Assembly (NCBI RefSeq): GCF_003943735.1
Contig: NZ_RJMV01000005.1
Location: 64,295 to 128,294, forward strand
Source: Streptococcus sanguinis
GTDB taxonomy: Bacteria > Bacillota > Bacilli > Lactobacillales > Streptococcaceae
Length of the DNA stretch: 64,000 bases
Direction of reading: 5' to 3'
Under the pieces are notes generated by a model, which ran no database searches, was not told the DNA's origin, and saw only the letters and a list, made by a program, of their open reading frames with translations. The position numbers and the translations under genes are program-made. Positions 63,017-64,000 of this stretch are shown here, one piece after another (the first letter of the stretch is position 1; each line of letters opens with the position of its first letter).

Positions 63017-64000
63017 TCACATAGCCACAATTTTGCGATAGCTGCGAGATGTGATGAGAAAGACACCGACATATACTGCAATAAACAGAGCACAAACACC
63101 CAGAGTCACCACTAACATGAGTGTGGCATTCAGCACCCCTAAAGCAGATAAAATCAAGCTCAACATGTGATAGGCAAATGCCAAATGAAGAAAAGCAAAG
63201 ATTAGTGGTAGGAAAAAGACTATCAGAATTTGCCTACGAATTGTTTGCTTAATTTGTTTTTCATCCAATCCAACCTTTTGTAAAATAACAAAGCCTTCTC
63301 GATCTTCATAGCCTTCAGAAATCTGCTTGTAGTAGATGATAAGAACAGTTCCAAGCATAAAAACGATTGATAGGAAAATTCCAATAAAGAACATACCACC
63401 TAGCATTCCTTTTATTTCTTGCTTATCAAAAGCTGTCACCGAACCATAAATACCTTGATTTTCAGGTAAGGTGGTATTAAAACTGCTTAGCTTTTCTTGG
63501 TATGCTTCTTTGAGTTTTCTCTGTTCTTCTTTTGGAAGCTTGAGATTTAATCCTCCATAATAGTTAACATTAACAGCGTAATCGTTCATCAATGAAGAAA
63601 AGATTTGACTCGGATTTTTAGCTACCATATAGATTTTTTCAGGCACTATCATATTCATCGGATCGGGTATATTACCGAAAACGAAATCTTCTTTTAATTT
63701 TCTCTTGATTTTTAAATTTTTATCAGCTAGCTGTAAATCTTTTTTGCTGTCTAGTTCCAGTCCTTGCTCAAATATGGCTATTTCATAATCTTTAAGCTGA
63801 AGACTTTGACCCGTCATTCCTTGATAATCACTCTCAGAAATGGCCAAAATATAAAGATTTGGAGTGAATGATTTCTGTCCCTTAGAATAAATATCTAGCT
63901 GATTGCCAGTTCGACCGCTAACTCCTATCGTATAATACTGGTAAATAACTTTTTTACTAATCTGTAGCTGCTGCTCCTGAACAAACTCTGTCAAAGCTTG
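63017..64000 (-). CDS. BceB-like ABC transporter permease, 5' end outside the window
   Basis: The frame is open to the window edge, so the N terminus is missing; the TTG at 63994 is not the real start. What is visible is a large extracellular domain followed by the last TM segments (about 200-225, 255-280 and 285-310 of the visible part) of an FtsX-type permease. Architecture and the GGLNLKLPKEEQ-type region recall the BceB/VraG family of antimicrobial-peptide sensors and flippases. A matching ATPase would lie upstream, outside this window. Confidence 0.8.
   Translation of the reverse strand, partial: QALTEFVQEQQLQISKKVIYQYYTIGVSGRTGNQLDIYSKGQKSFTPNLYILAISESDYQGMTGQSLQLKDYEIAIFEQGLELDSKKDLQLADKNLKIKRKLKEDFVFGNIPDPMNMIVPEKIYMVAKNPSQIFSSLMNDYAVNVNYYGGLNLKLPKEEQRKLKEAYQEKLSSFNTTLPENQGIYGSVTAFDKQEIKGMLGGMFFIGIFLSIVFMLGTVLIIYYKQISEGYEDREGFVILQKVGLDEKQIKQTIRRQILIVFFLPLIFAFLHLAFAYHMLSLILSALGVLNATLMLVVTLGVCALFIAVYVGVFLITSRSYRKIVAM

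Overview
This window looks like the chromosome of a viridans-group Streptococcus, most likely of the sanguinis/gordonii type. The evidence is the moderately low G+C, streptococcal gene order (pepQ/ccpA divergent; glmU-nudF-macP-mtnN; ybeY-dgkA-era; mutM-coaE-pmrA-rpmG-secG-rnr-smpB; pyrH-frr-cvfB; rplK-rplA), the streptococcus-specific protein MacP, and an LPxTG-anchored surface dipeptidase. The species call is inference from gene content, not from a search. Nearly everything after 6.5 kb is on the minus strand.

Layout. 0-2.5 kb: divergent ccpA and pepQ with cre-like sites. 2.8-6.4 kb: a FecB/C/D-type iron-chelate ABC transporter ending in an overlapping alpha/beta-hydrolase that resembles siderophore esterases. 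6.5-12.4 kb: an old-yellow-enzyme reductase, an alkylation-repair operon (alkA-ogt-adaA), a two-domain VOC protein with its probable Rrf2 regulator, and a metallophosphoesterase. 12.5-16.6 kb: an FtsX-type ABC exporter divergent from its likely TetR regulator. 16.7-22.4 kb: LPxTG C69 dipeptidase, membrane-anchored PepO, TehB. 22.6-25.0 kb: a three-gene Rrf2/oxidoreductase/hydrolase cassette bracketed by direct repeats of the smpB 3' end plus terminator. 25.2-35 kb: conserved RNA-processing, secretion, CoA, DNA-repair and era genes, interrupted between era and mutM by an accessory block (hydrolase, gutted NUDIX remnant, DUF2975/XRE pair). 35-38 kb: tRNA-Thr, GNAT, alanine dehydrogenase, and a nucleotidyltransferase-fold gene pair. 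38-55 kb: housekeeping genes (phoH, cvfB, frr, pyrH, rplKA, ftsK, ABC-F, mtnN, macP, glmU) with two transport or membrane genes. 55-64 kb: accessory acetyltransferases, SDR, S41 protease, small membrane proteins, an APC permease and the end of a BceB-like permease.

The regulatory DNA is unusually readable. Four promoters carry clear repeated operator palindromes next to a regulator gene: TGTAA-N9-TTACA for the first Rrf2 protein and the VOC gene; CTTGTAT-N3-ATACAAG for the second Rrf2 protein; ATCAACA-N3-TGTTGAT for the TetR/ABC intergenic region; and three copies of TTATTGTTTTAYAATAAT for the DUF2975/XRE operon. Other points of interest are a probable AUC start codon for the PmrA-like transporter, the duplicated smpB terminator around an inserted cassette, and the uncharacterised nucleotidyltransferase/94-residue pair. 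No CRISPR array, rRNA, insertion sequence or prophage was seen.
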